Source of the DNA: Nocardioides cremeus
GTDB lineage: Bacteria; Actinomycetota; Actinomycetes; Propionibacteriales; Nocardioidaceae
NCBI RefSeq assembly: GCF_030518195.1
Contig: NZ_JAULSC010000001.1
Location: forward strand, 186,001-250,000
DNA length: 64,000 bases
Direction: 5' to 3'
Under the pieces are notes generated by a model that had not been told where the DNA came from, searched no databases, and was given only the letters and a program-made list of their open reading frames with translations. Numbering within the stretch: the first letter of the stretch is position 1; every line of letters starts with the position of its first letter. Shown in pieces: positions 25,760 to 33,729 of the stretch. Made by a program: the position numbers and the translations under genes.

Positions 25760-26218
25760 GTGCGAGTTTCCGCGAAGTCCGACTACGCCCTGCGGGCGCT
25801 GATCGAGATGGCGGGGCGCAGCGACCGCAAGGCCGTCAGCGCCGAGGAGCTCGGCCGGATCCAGGACATCCCGCACGGGTTCCTGCAGGCGATCCTCGCC
25901 GACCTGCGCCGCGCGGGCATCGTGATGTCGCAGCGCGGGCAGTCCGGTGGCTGGCGGATGGCGCGCGAGGCCGAGGGTGTCTCCGTGGCCGACGTGATCC
26001 GTGCCGTCGACGGGCCGCTGGTCTCGGTCTACGGCCTGCGGCCCGAGGCGGTGGAGTACAACGAGTCCGCCGAGGTGCTGCAGCACGTGTGGATCGCGGC
26101 CCGCCGCTCGCTGCGCGACGTCTTCGAGCAGGTCTCGATCAGGCAGCTCGCCGACCGCGACCTGCCCGCCCAGGTCACCGAGCGGACCGCCGACGAGGAC
26201 GCCTGGCAGCCGCACTGA
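25760..26218 (+). CDS. Rrf2-family transcriptional regulator lacking cysteines
   Basis: 152 residues. The N-terminal winged HTH is typical (S-A-K-S-D-Y-A-L-R-A-L-I-E-M, residues ~4-17, then I-P-H-G-F-L-Q-A-I-L-A-D-L-R-R-A-G-I-V). The wing has R-G-Q-S-G-G-W-R-M-A. IscR, NsrR and RsrR hold iron-sulfur clusters through three cysteines in the second half; this protein contains no cysteine at all, so it cannot be such a sensor. It is divergent from the acyl-CoA dehydrogenase gene and could respond to a small metabolite. The start is GTG 25760. Confidence 0.88.
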   Translation: MRVSAKSDYALRALIEMAGRSDRKAVSAEELGRIQDIPHGFLQAILADLRRAGIVMSQRGQSGGWRMAREAEGVSVADVIRAVDGPLVSVYGLRPEAVEYNESAEVLQHVWIAARRSLRDVFEQVSIRQLADRDLPAQVTERTADEDAWQPH

Positions 26219-26234
26219 GCGGCCGTGCCGCCGA

Positions 26235-27374
26235 CTAGCTGATCGCGGCGGCGAGCCGGGCCTTGAGCGTGGCCTTCTTGCGGGCCAGCTTGGCCACGCG
26301 GGCCTCGAGCTCGTTGTTGTGCTCGCGCAGCCGCGTCGTCTCCACGAGCAGGTCGGCCAGGGCGTCGGTGGCCGAGGCCAGGCGCTGGTCGGTGGTGCTG
26401 GTGTCGGCGGCGTACGCCGCTCCCAGCGCCAGCGGGGAGGCCGGCTGCAGGTGGGCGGTCTCGCCCGCCAGGCTGTAGCCGCCCTCGGCGACCGCCTTGG
26501 CCCAGGCGTCGGCCAGGTCGCAGAGCTCGTCGTGCAGCTCGGGCGAGAGGCCGCCCGTGGTGCTGCCGGTGGCCCCGTCCGGCTCGTGGGCGCGCAGCTG
26601 CTGGTCGAGCGAGGCGCGCGACTCGCGCACCTGGGCCCTGCCGTCGACGGCGCGGTTGACGTGGCGCAGCACGCCCAGGCCGACCGGGGCCAGCGGGGCC
26701 CGCGCGGGCTCGCGCACCGGCAGGCCCTCGGCCTCTACGCCGACCAGATCGGCGATGACGCGCCAGGTGGCCTCGGTGCGGTCCTGGCCGGGGGCGGGCA
26801 CGACCACGTGCAGCCGGTCGGGGCTGCGCAGCTCGGCCCGCCAGCGCTCGAGCACGGCAGGCACGTCCTGCCCGGCCCAGAACTCGCGGGCCTCCTCGGT
26901 CTCGCGGCCGCTGTCGAGCACCCGGCGCGAGTAGCGACGCAGCGAGAGCGAGCCGCCCGCGCGCACCGCGCCCGCCCAGCCGTCGACCAGCTGGGAGGCC
27001 GGGTCGCGCAGCGTCGCCACGACGTGCACCTCGAAGCCACCCAGGGAGTCCAGGAGCAGCGCGACCTGGTCGGACGACGCGCCCGCGAGCAGCTCCTCGC
27101 TCACGACCACCGCAGCGTGTGCGGTGGCGCCCTGCTTGCGGGCACGCCGGACCAGGTCGGCCCAGGCGCCCTCGACCTCGCGGCGCTTGAAGCCCCAGGT
27201 CTTGTGCAGCCGGCGCATCTCGATCGCCGCGCGCAGCGAGTCGTCGGGGGTGCGGGCCGGGCATCGCACGCCGAGCTCCAGGAGCCGCTCGCGGTGCTCG
27301 GCCAGGCCGGCCGTGACGCCGTCGGCGCCGGTGTGCTCGAGGCCGATGTGGAGGACGAACCTGCGCTTGCTCAT
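26235..27374 (-). CDS. Sulfotransferase-like P-loop protein with C-terminal coiled coil
   Basis: 379 residues starting at ATG 27374. The N-terminus V-L-H-I-G-L-E-H-T-G-A-D (residues ~7-18) resembles the phosphosulfate-binding loop of sulfotransferases but lacks the usual K-x-G-T-T. A-T-L-R-D-P-A-S-Q-L-V-D-G-W (~120-133) matches the second conserved strand (R-D-P-x-x-R/S). The last ~50 residues (L-L-V-E-T-T-R-L-R-E-H-N-N-E-L-E-A-R-V-A-K-L-A-R-K) form a heptad coiled coil. Proteins with this look occur near actinobacterial glycan loci. The degenerate P-loop leaves catalysis in doubt. Confidence 0.65.
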   Translation of the reverse strand: MSKRRFVLHIGLEHTGADGVTAGLAEHRERLLELGVRCPARTPDDSLRAAIEMRRLHKTWGFKRREVEGAWADLVRRARKQGATAHAAVVVSEELLAGASSDQVALLLDSLGGFEVHVVATLRDPASQLVDGWAGAVRAGGSLSLRRYSRRVLDSGRETEEAREFWAGQDVPAVLERWRAELRSPDRLHVVVPAPGQDRTEATWRVIADLVGVEAEGLPVREPARAPLAPVGLGVLRHVNRAVDGRAQVRESRASLDQQLRAHEPDGATGSTTGGLSPELHDELCDLADAWAKAVAEGGYSLAGETAHLQPASPLALGAAYAADTSTTDQRLASATDALADLLVETTRLREHNNELEARVAKLARKKATLKARLAAAIS

Positions 27375-27467
27375 GGCGCCACGCTGGCAGCGCCGGGAGG
27401 CGCGCGGGTGAACTGCGCATGTCGTCGCCGGCACGGCTGGTCGACGCTCTGACGAGCGCCGCGACAC

Positions 27468-27481
27468 TAGAACATGTTCCA
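27468..27481. promoter_or_regulatory. KstR-like operator overlapping a predicted promoter -35
   Basis: The 14 bases TAGAACATGTTCCA fit TnnAACnnGTTnnA, the published consensus of the sterol-catabolism repressor KstR, at every specified position and contain the perfect palindrome GAACATGTTC (27470-27479). TAGAAC at 27468-27473 can serve as a -35, 17 bases before TACGAT (27491-27496), a good -10 for the gene at 27504. The operator would thus block the promoter. Confidence 0.6.
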
Positions 27482-27503
27482 TCCCGGTCCTACGATGCCT
27501 CGC

Positions 27504-27971
27504 ATGACGACCTCGCTCCCGTCCGCGATCAGCTCGCCCGCCGTCGAGTGGCACGCCACCCTCGAGGAGCACCCGGCCCGGACGGCGTCGATGCGCTCCT
27601 ACTCCGCGGTGGCCAAGGGCGACCTCGAGGAGTGGCTCGGCGTGTACGCCGAGGACGCGGTGCTGGAGGACCCCGTGGGTCCCTCGATGTTCGACCCCGA
27701 GGGCCGCGGCCACCACGGCCACGACGGCATCGCCGCGTTCTGGCGCCTGGCGATCGAGCCGATCGCGACCTTCCGCTTCGAGATCAGGGAGTCCTTCGCC
27801 AACGGCGCGACCTGCGCCAACGTCGGCACCATCCACACCGGCTTCGCCGACGGCGGCTCCACGCACACCGACCTCGTCATGGTCTACGTCGTCGACGACG
27901 AGGGCCGGGTGCGCTCCATGCGCGCCTTCTGGGAGCCCGAGCGCACGATGGCCACCTACCGCGCCCCCTGA
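27504..27971 (+). CDS. SnoaL-like/NTF2-family protein, possible ketosteroid-isomerase-like enzyme
   Basis: 155 residues. An N-terminal helix carrying R-S-Y-S-A-V-A-K-G-D-L-E-E-W-L and Y-A-E-D-A-V-L-E-D-P-V-G (residues ~33-58) is followed by beta-strands ending with M-R-A-F-W-E-P-E-R-T-M, the order of the cone-shaped NTF2 fold used by ketosteroid isomerase and SnoaL cyclases. The Asp in E-D-P-V is at the position used for catalysis in several members. A KstR-like box upstream supports a link to sterol breakdown. ATG 27504 lies only 7 bases from the predicted -10, suggesting a leaderless transcript; an upstream in-frame ATG at 27474 is inside the operator and is rejected. Confidence 0.82.
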   Translation: MTTSLPSAISSPAVEWHATLEEHPARTASMRSYSAVAKGDLEEWLGVYAEDAVLEDPVGPSMFDPEGRGHHGHDGIAAFWRLAIEPIATFRFEIRESFANGATCANVGTIHTGFADGGSTHTDLVMVYVVDDEGRVRSMRAFWEPERTMATYRAP

Positions 27972-28006
27972 CCCGGCCCGAACTTCGCGCCGACCCGGCC
28001 CGTACC

Positions 28007-28678
28007 TCAGTCCTGGCAGTGCCGGGCCAGCCACTCCACGAGGGGACGCAGGGTCCGCCAGTCGTCGTGCACCAGGTCGAGGGCGGCGGGGGTGTGGATG
28101 ACCGGCTCGAAGCCGTGGGAGCGCCCCAGCGTCAGCGACTTGTGGCGCAGCAGCTCGATGCGCGGGTGGTCGGCGTCGAAGCCGCGCGGGGAGGTCTTGA
28201 GGCGCTCGCCGCCCAGCTCGAAGCCGTCCGCGACCGCGGCCGCCACCAACGACTCCAGCTCGGGGCCGAACCGCTCGTGGGCGACCGCCTCGCGGAACGA
28301 GGCCAGCCGGGCGCCGGCGGCCTCGTAGAACCCGGCGCCGGTGCGCAGGCCGCGCGGTGAGATCTCGACGTACCAGCCGGTGGCGGGCCCCACGGCGACG
28401 AACGCCCCCTGGTGGGTCTTGTACGGCGTCTTGTCCTTCGCGAAGCGCACGTCGCGGTAGGGCCGGAAGATCTTGGCCTGCCCGAACTCCGGCTCCAGGG
28501 CCCGGCACAGCGCCGTCATCGGCGCCTTCACCGACGCGGCGTAGACGTGCTTGTGGGCCTCCCAGTACGACTTCGTGTTGTCGACCTCGAGGTCGTCGTA
28601 GAAGTCCAGGGCGGCGGAGGGGAACCCGGTGAACTCCCCGGCGCTCCCGCCCGCGGCGCCGCTCGCTGGTGGGGTCAT
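28007..28678 (-). CDS. DUF2461 (TIGR02453) family protein
   Basis: About 223 residues from ATG 28678. Family blocks include A-L-D-F-Y-D-D-L-E-V-D-N-T-K-S-Y-W (residues ~23-39), R-P-Y-R-D-V-R-F-A-K-D-K-T-P-Y-K-T-H (~77-94) and W-Y-V-E-I-S-P-R-G-L-R-T-G-A-G-F-Y (~107-123). The biochemical function of DUF2461 is unknown. The open frame continues upstream through the tRNA-Gly gene, which is not coding. It lies next to the tRNA and ends convergent with the SnoaL-like gene. Confidence 0.88.
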   Translation of the reverse strand: MTPPASGAAGGSAGEFTGFPSAALDFYDDLEVDNTKSYWEAHKHVYAASVKAPMTALCRALEPEFGQAKIFRPYRDVRFAKDKTPYKTHQGAFVAVGPATGWYVEISPRGLRTGAGFYEAAGARLASFREAVAHERFGPELESLVAAAVADGFELGGERLKTSPRGFDADHPRIELLRHKSLTLGRSHGFEPVIHTPAALDLVHDDWRTLRPLVEWLARHCQD

Positions 28679-28739
28679 GCCCCCGAGCCTAGGCCGGGAA
28701 GAGCCCCCCGCGCGGGTGGCCCCAGGTGAGGGGAGCGGG

Positions 28740-28815
28740 TGGAGCGGACGACGAGACTCGAACTCGCGACATCGACCTTGGGAAGGTCGCGCTCTACCAA
28801 CTGAGCTACGTCCGC
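28740..28815 (-). tRNA. tRNA-Gly (anticodon CCC)
   Basis: Read on the minus strand the cloverleaf closes cleanly: acceptor GCGGACG (28809-28815) pairs with CGTCCGC (28744-28750), discriminator U at 28743, encoded CCA at 28740-28742. The D-arm holds GCTCAGTTGGTAGAGC, the anticodon stem CGACC/GGTCG encloses TTCCCAA with anticodon CCC, and the T-loop has GTTCGAGTC. It decodes GGG glycine codons. Confidence 0.95.
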
Positions 28816-28852
28816 ATGCACCACCGAGGTGGTGCGCGGCCATGCTAGACGA

Positions 28853-29638
28853 TCACGCGCCGGCCGGTGCGATCCGGGTGTACTCGGGGTAGCGCGGCGC
28901 CATCCCGTCGCCCGACGAGCGTCCGGTGACCCGGCGGTGCAGCCACGGCACCAGGAAGCTGCGCACCCAGGTCGCGTCGGTGCGCAGCCGCTGCGCCCAC
29001 GAGGTCGGCCCGGGATCGGCCAGCACCAGCGGCTCCAGGTCGTGCTCGATGCCGAGGGTGTCGAGCACCTCGATCGCCATCCGCTGGTGGCCGGCCGGGC
29101 CCATGTGCATCCGGTCGGCGTCCCACATCCGCCAGTCGGCGTACTCGGTGAGGTGCCAGTAGTCGAGCACCCGCGCGCCCTGGCGGGCCGCGATCTCGCG
29201 CACGCCCTCGCTGTAGCGCCGGAACCGGTCGCGCACCAGCCGGTACGTCGCCGAGCCGCCCGGGTCGGCGGAGGTCCACACGAGCACCTCGGCGCCGCCG
29301 GTGCGCAGCCGCGCGATCATCTCCTCGTACGACGCCAGCAGCGCATCGAGGTCGACCGAGGGCCGCATGATGTCGTTGGCCCCGGCGTAGACGGTGACCA
29401 GGTCGGGCTCGAGCACCAGCGCCGGCTCCACCTGCTCCTCGAGGATCGGCGCCAGCTTGCGACCGCGGATGGCCAGGTTGGCGTAGGCGAAGCCGGGGTC
29501 GCGCTCTCCCAGGACCTCCGCGACCCGGTCGGCCCAGCCGCGCACCCCGTTGGGACGCTCGGGGTCGTGGTCGCCGACCCCCTCGGTGAAGGAGTCGCCG
29601 AGGGCGACGTAGCGGGAGAAGCGCGGGCTCGAGCTCAT
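28853..29638 (-). CDS. SGNH/GDSL hydrolase, cytosolic
   Basis: 261 residues starting at ATG 29638. Block I is [11 protein letters not shown] (residues ~10-20; nucleophile Ser), block [11 protein letters not shown] (Asn ~93) and block [10 protein letters not shown] (His ~180). Unlike the lipoprotein at 738 there is no signal peptide or lipobox. These proteins are esterases or acyl hydrolases of diverse substrates. The next gene (dcd) is divergent, with about 66 bases for both promoters. Confidence 0.9.
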   Translation of the reverse strand: MSSSPRFSRYVALGDSFTEGVGDHDPERPNGVRGWADRVAEVLGERDPGFAYANLAIRGRKLAPILEEQVEPALVLEPDLVTVYAGANDIMRPSVDLDALLASYEEMIARLRTGGAEVLVWTSADPGGSATYRLVRDRFRRYSEGVREIAARQGARVLDYWHLTEYADWRMWDADRMHMGPAGHQRMAIEVLDTLGIEHDLEPLVLADPGPTSWAQRLRTDATWVRSFLVPWLHRRVTGRSSGDGMAPRYPEYTRIAPAGA

Positions 29639-29704
29639 GGGCCCCATTGTCCCCGGGTGCCGGTCGGCTGCCACGGCCGGGGCGCGGACGGTAGGTTGGC
29701 GCCC

Positions 29705-30280
29705 GTGCTCCTCAGCGACCGCGACATCATGGCCGAGATCGACGCCGGGCGGGTCGCCCTCGACCCGTTCGACCCCACGATGCTGCAGCCCTCGTCGATC
29801 GACGTGCGCCTCGACCGGTTCTTCCGGGTCTTCGAGAACCACAAGTACCCCCACATCGACCCGGCGGCCGACCAGTCCGACCTGACCCGGATGATCGAGC
29901 CCGAGGGCGACGACGCGTTCATCCTGCACCCCGGCGAGTTCGTGCTCGGCTCGACCTACGAGGTCGTCTCGCTGCCCGACGACATCGCCGCGCGCGTCGA
30001 GGGCAAGTCGTCCCTGGGCCGCCTCGGGCTGCTGACCCACGCGACGGCCGGCTTCGTCGACCCGGGCTTCAGCGGGCACGTGACCCTCGAGCTGGCCAAC
30101 GTCGCGACGCTGCCGATCAAGCTCTACCCGGGCATGAAGATCGGGCAGTTCTGCTTCTTCCGGCTCAGCTCGCCCTCCGAGCACCCCTACGGCTCGGAGA
30201 AGTACGGCAGCCGCTACCAGGGCCAGCGCGGCCCGACGCCCTCGCGCTCGTTCCAGAGCTTCCACCGCACCGCGATCTGA
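29705..30280 (+). CDS. dcd: dCTP deaminase
   Basis: 191 residues, the usual length of Dcd. Characteristic blocks are L-L-S-D-R-D-I (residues 2-8), [10 protein letters not shown] (~28-37), [11 protein letters not shown] (~100-110), [13 protein letters not shown] (~113-125, with the catalytic Glu just after in T-L-E-L) and the C-terminal [11 protein letters not shown]. Dcd makes dUTP from dCTP; the actinobacterial type is often bifunctional, also hydrolysing dUTP to dUMP. GTG 29705 is the start. Its stop overlaps the next ATG by one base. Confidence 0.96.
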   Translation: MLLSDRDIMAEIDAGRVALDPFDPTMLQPSSIDVRLDRFFRVFENHKYPHIDPAADQSDLTRMIEPEGDDAFILHPGEFVLGSTYEVVSLPDDIAARVEGKSSLGRLGLLTHATAGFVDPGFSGHVTLELANVATLPIKLYPGMKIGQFCFFRLSSPSEHPYGSEKYGSRYQGQRGPTPSRSFQSFHRTAI

Positions 30281-31167
30281 TGGCTCCGGCCGACGACCAG
30301 CTCACCGACGAGGACCGCCCGGTCTTCCTGCTCGGCACGGGCTGCCAGAAGGGCGGCACGGCCTGGCTGCACGACTACCTCGGCTCCTCCGCCGAGACCG
30401 ACCTGGGCTTCATGAAGGAGTACCACGTCTGGGACCGGCTCGACCTCGCCGAGGACCTCCCCGGGCTCAAGCGGGTGCTCAAGCGCGGCCGCACCGCCCT
30501 CGACACGCTGGCCACCGGCGGCCGCAGCGCCGACGTACGCGCGCTGCGCCAGGCGACGTTCATGCTCGACCCGGACTCCTACTTCGACTACTTCGCCTCG
30601 CTGGTCGGGCCCGGCCGGGCCCGGCTGACCGGCGACCTGACGCCGGCGTACGGCGGCCTGGGCGCGCAGCGCCTGGCGATGGTGCGCGAGGGCGTGGAGC
30701 AGCGGGGCCTGCAGATGCGGGTGCTGATGTCGCTGCGCGACCCCGTCGAGCGGATCTGGTCGGCGGTGCGGATGATGCAGATGCGCCAGCCCTCGCGCTA
30801 CCCCGGCGCCTCGGCCGACTGGGTGCGCCGCCTGCACGCCGACGACGAGGTCGCGGCCCGCACCCGCTACGACCTGACCCTGGCGCGGGTGCGCGAGGCG
30901 TTGCCCGACGAGCAGGTGCACGTGGTGCTCTACGAGACGCTCTTCGAGCCGGCCTCGCTGCGCGCCCTGACCTCCGCCCTGGGGCTCTCGCACATCGAGC
31001 CCGACACCGAGTCCCGGCCCAACCAGACGCCGCGCACCGCCGAGGTGCTGCCCGACGAGCTGGTGGCCCAGGTGGCGCGGCACTACCGCGAGGTCTACGA
31101 GGGCATCGACCGGGCCTACCCCCACCTCGACGTCGGGTCGAGGTGGGCCTCGGCCCGTTTCCTGTGA
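30280..31167 (+). CDS. Sulfotransferase family protein
   Basis: 295 residues. G-C-Q-K-G-G-T-A-W-L-H-D-Y-L (residues ~20-33) is the 5'-phosphosulfate loop; the usual K-C/S-G-T-T-W is slightly altered (K-G-G-T-A-W). M-S-L-R-D-P-V-E-R-I-W-S (~149-160) is the 3'-phosphate-binding strand with the R-D-P-x-x-R motif. It likely transfers sulfate from PAPS to a small molecule or glycan. The ATG at 30280 overlaps the dcd stop by one base, and the DksA-like gene overlaps its end by 4 bases, so all three are one operon. Confidence 0.88.
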   Translation: MAPADDQLTDEDRPVFLLGTGCQKGGTAWLHDYLGSSAETDLGFMKEYHVWDRLDLAEDLPGLKRVLKRGRTALDTLATGGRSADVRALRQATFMLDPDSYFDYFASLVGPGRARLTGDLTPAYGGLGAQRLAMVREGVEQRGLQMRVLMSLRDPVERIWSAVRMMQMRQPSRYPGASADWVRRLHADDEVAARTRYDLTLARVREALPDEQVHVVLYETLFEPASLRALTSALGLSHIEPDTESRPNQTPRTAEVLPDELVAQVARHYREVYEGIDRAYPHLDVGSRWASARFL

Positions 31168-31517
31168 GCGAGCCCGTGACTGACCCCGCGGGCACCCGGG
31201 CCCGGCTCGAGGCCGAGCGTGCCGAGGTGCTCGAGCGGCTCGCGCTGCTGCGTGCCGACCTCGAGGGCTTCCGCGCCGCCTCCGAGCGCGACAACGCCGA
31301 CGACGAGCACGACCCGGAGGGCGCCACCATCGCCTTCGAGCGCTCCCAGGTCGCGGCCCTGCTGCGCGAGGGCGAGCGGCGCCTCGGCGACCTGGACGCC
31401 GCGCTGGAGCGCGAGGCGGCCGGCACGTACGGCGTGTGCGAGCGGTGCGGGCGCCCGATCCCGGCCGCGCGGCTCGAGGTCCGCCCCGCGGCGCGCACCT
31501 GCGTCACCTGCGCCTGA
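31164..31517 (+). CDS. DksA/TraR-type C4 zinc-finger protein
   Basis: About 117 residues. The first ~80 form a coiled-coil-like helical region (R-A-R-L-E-A-E-R-A-E-V-L-E-R-L), carrying D-N-A-D-D-E-H-D-P-E-G, similar to the acidic tip seen in DksA-like proteins. The C-terminus has C-E-R-C-G-R-P-I-P-A-A-R-L-E and a second C-V-T-C, a four-Cys zinc finger with 17-residue spacing. Such proteins bind the RNA polymerase secondary channel and tune transcription initiation. GTG 31164 overlaps the upstream stop as GTGA; GTG 31176 is an alternative. Confidence 0.87.
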   Translation: MSEPVTDPAGTRARLEAERAEVLERLALLRADLEGFRAASERDNADDEHDPEGATIAFERSQVAALLREGERRLGDLDAALEREAAGTYGVCERCGRPIPAARLEVRPAARTCVTCA

Positions 31518-31620
31518 CCCGTCCCTCGCCCGCAGGGGTGGGCTCGAGGGTAAAGGCGGGGCCTAGCCTCGACCGACTGCTCTCTGCCCGCAGTCGTGCT
31601 CCCTCGCGAAAGGACTGCCG

Positions 31621-33354
31621 GTGACATCCGTCTGGGCCGGTGACACGATCATCTCGGCGCACCCCGTCGACTACCTGATCATCGCCATCTACTTCGGCTT
31701 CGTGCTCACGATCGGGGTGGTGGCGCGCCGCCAGGTCTCCGACTCCGTCGACTTCTTCCTGTCCGGGCGCTCGCTGCCGGCCTGGGTCACCGGGCTGGCC
31801 TTCATCTCCGCCAACCTCGGGGCCGTCGAGATCATGGGGATGAGCGCCAACGGCGCGCAGTTCGGGCTGCCCGCGGTGCACTACTTCTGGATCGGCGCGA
31901 TCCCGGCCATGCTCTTCCTGGGCGTGGTGATGATGCCGTTCTACTACGGCTCGCAGGTGCGCTCGGTGCCCGAGTTCATGTACCGCCGCTTCGGCACCGG
32001 CGCCCACCTGGTCAACGCGATCTCGTTCGCCGTGGCCCAGCTGCTGATCGCCGGCATCAACCTCTACCTGCTCGGCAGCATCATCCAGGCGCTGATCGGC
32101 ATCGACCTGATCATCGCCCTGGTCGTGGCCGCGGCGGTGGTGCTCAGCTACATCACCCTCGGCGGACTGAGCGCGGCGATCTACAACGAGGTGCTGCAGT
32201 TCTTCGTCATCGTCGCCGGGCTGCTGCCGCTGACGCTGCTGGGCCTCTCGCGGGTCGGCGGCTGGGACGGGCTCAAGGAGCGCATCGCCGCCGACGCCGG
32301 CGCGCCCGGGGTGCCGTCGGCCGCCGAGCAGCTCAACTCGTGGCCCGGCACCGCCCTGACCGGCTTCTCCTCCGACATCCTGTCCGTGGTCGGCATCGTG
32401 CTCGGCCTGGGCTTCGTGCTCTCCTTCGGCTACTGGACCACGAACTTCGTGGAGGTCCAGCGCGCGATGGCCACCGACTCGATCTCCTCGGCCCGCAAGA
32501 CCCCAATCATCGGCGCCTTCCCCAAGATCTTCATCCCCTTCATCACCATCCTGCCCGGCATGATCGCCGCCGTGCTGGTCAGCGAGATCGCCCGCACCAA
32601 GGCCGGCGAGGAGGTCACCGGAGGCGCCGAGGGCACGGTGCAGTACAACGACGCGCTCATCTACCTGATGCGCGACGTGCTGCCCAACGGCCTGCTCGGC
32701 GTGGCCATCGCCGGCCTGCTCGCGGCGTTCATGGCCGGCATGGCCGCCAACATCTCGGCGTTCAACACCGTCTTCAGCTTCGACCTGTGGCAGCGCTACG
32801 GCGTGCAGGACCGCCCCGACCGCTACTACCTGCAGGTGGGCCGGCTGGCGACCATCGGCGCCACGGTGGCCGCGATCGGCACCGCCTACCTGGCCTCCAG
32901 CTTCTCGAACATCATGGACTACCTCCAGACGCTGTTCGGCTTCTTCAACGCCCCGCTCTTCGCCACCTTCATCCTCGGCATGTTCTGGAAGCGGATGACG
33001 GCCACCGCGGGCTGGGCCGGCCTGGTCGCCGGTACGTCGGCGGCGGTGCTGGTCGGCTTCCTGGCCGAGGGCACCCTGGGCGGGCTGAGCATCGGGGTGC
33101 TGCCGCTCAGCGGCCAGGGCGCCGCCTTCGTCGCCGCCGGCGCGGCCTTCGCGGTCGACATCGTCGTCAGCGTCGCGGTCTCGCTGGTCACCGCCCCCAA
33201 GCCCGAGGGCTCGCTGCGCGGCCTGGTCTACTCGGAGACCCCGCGCGAGGAGCGCACCGACCCCGACGAGGCGTCGTACCCCTGGTACCGCCGCACCGTC
33301 CCCCTGGCGAGCATCGCGCTCGTCATGGTCATCGCACTCAACCTGGCCTTCTGA
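31621..33354 (+). CDS. Sodium:solute symporter family (SSS) transporter
   Basis: 577 residues with about 13 membrane helices from residue ~15. The conserved S-D-S-V-D-F-F-L-S-G-R-S-L-P-A-W (~39-54), A-N-L-G-A-V-E-I-M-G-M-S (~66-77) and R-S-V-P-E-F-M-Y-R-R-F-G (~116-127) blocks assign it to the SSS family, which couples substrate uptake to Na+. Substrate specificity cannot be read; sugar, acetate/propionate and proline are all used in the family. GTG 31621 is preceded by AAAGGA. The next gene starts 10 bases after its stop and is likely co-transcribed. Confidence 0.92.
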   Translation: MTSVWAGDTIISAHPVDYLIIAIYFGFVLTIGVVARRQVSDSVDFFLSGRSLPAWVTGLAFISANLGAVEIMGMSANGAQFGLPAVHYFWIGAIPAMLFLGVVMMPFYYGSQVRSVPEFMYRRFGTGAHLVNAISFAVAQLLIAGINLYLLGSIIQALIGIDLIIALVVAAAVVLSYITLGGLSAAIYNEVLQFFVIVAGLLPLTLLGLSRVGGWDGLKERIAADAGAPGVPSAAEQLNSWPGTALTGFSSDILSVVGIVLGLGFVLSFGYWTTNFVEVQRAMATDSISSARKTPIIGAFPKIFIPFITILPGMIAAVLVSEIARTKAGEEVTGGAEGTVQYNDALIYLMRDVLPNGLLGVAIAGLLAAFMAGMAANISAFNTVFSFDLWQRYGVQDRPDRYYLQVGRLATIGATVAAIGTAYLASSFSNIMDYLQTLFGFFNAPLFATFILGMFWKRMTATAGWAGLVAGTSAAVLVGFLAEGTLGGLSIGVLPLSGQGAAFVAAGAAFAVDIVVSVAVSLVTAPKPEGSLRGLVYSETPREERTDPDEASYPWYRRTVPLASIALVMVIALNLAF

Positions 33355-33364
33355 GGAGACCTCG

Positions 33365-33643
33365 ATGCCTGAGAACACCACCGGCCGGGACAGCACCGGC
33401 GGGGCGCGCCGGCACCAAGCCGGCGCCTTCGACATCCGCAACATCATCGGCTGGCTGATCGGCGCCTACGGCGTGATCCTGGTGCTGATGGGCCTCCTCG
33501 CCGACCCCGAGACCGACAAGACCGGCGGCGTGAACGCCAACCTGTGGGCGGGGCTGGCGATGCTCGTGGTCTCCGCGGTCTTCCTGGGCTGGGCGCGGCT
33601 GCGCCCGGTCTACGTCCCCGACGGGGCCGTCGACGACGACTGA
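33365..33643 (+). CDS. Small membrane protein, probable symporter partner
   Basis: 92 residues with two hydrophobic helices (~27-46 and ~60-77) and soluble charged ends. ATG 33365 has an excellent GAGGAG site and follows the symporter by 10 bases. Small two-helix partners are known for some SSS transporters (for example YjcH with ActP), but this sequence does not clearly match those. Role in assembly or regulation of the transporter is inferred from position only. Confidence 0.7.
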   Translation: MPENTTGRDSTGGARRHQAGAFDIRNIIGWLIGAYGVILVLMGLLADPETDKTGGVNANLWAGLAMLVVSAVFLGWARLRPVYVPDGAVDDD

Positions 33644-33729
33644 CGTCCACAGCGAGGCGCCGGCGCCGGCCCCTCCACAGGTGCCAGGCGCGCCCGGCGC
33701 GGGGGGCCCGCCCGAGACAGGGTCGGGTC

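Noticed and set aside
28679..28843. Upstream extension of the DUF2461 protein through the tRNA-Gly region
   Set aside because: The extra frame translates the tRNA ([10 protein letters not shown] pattern). The cloverleaf and encoded CCA show that this DNA is a tRNA gene.
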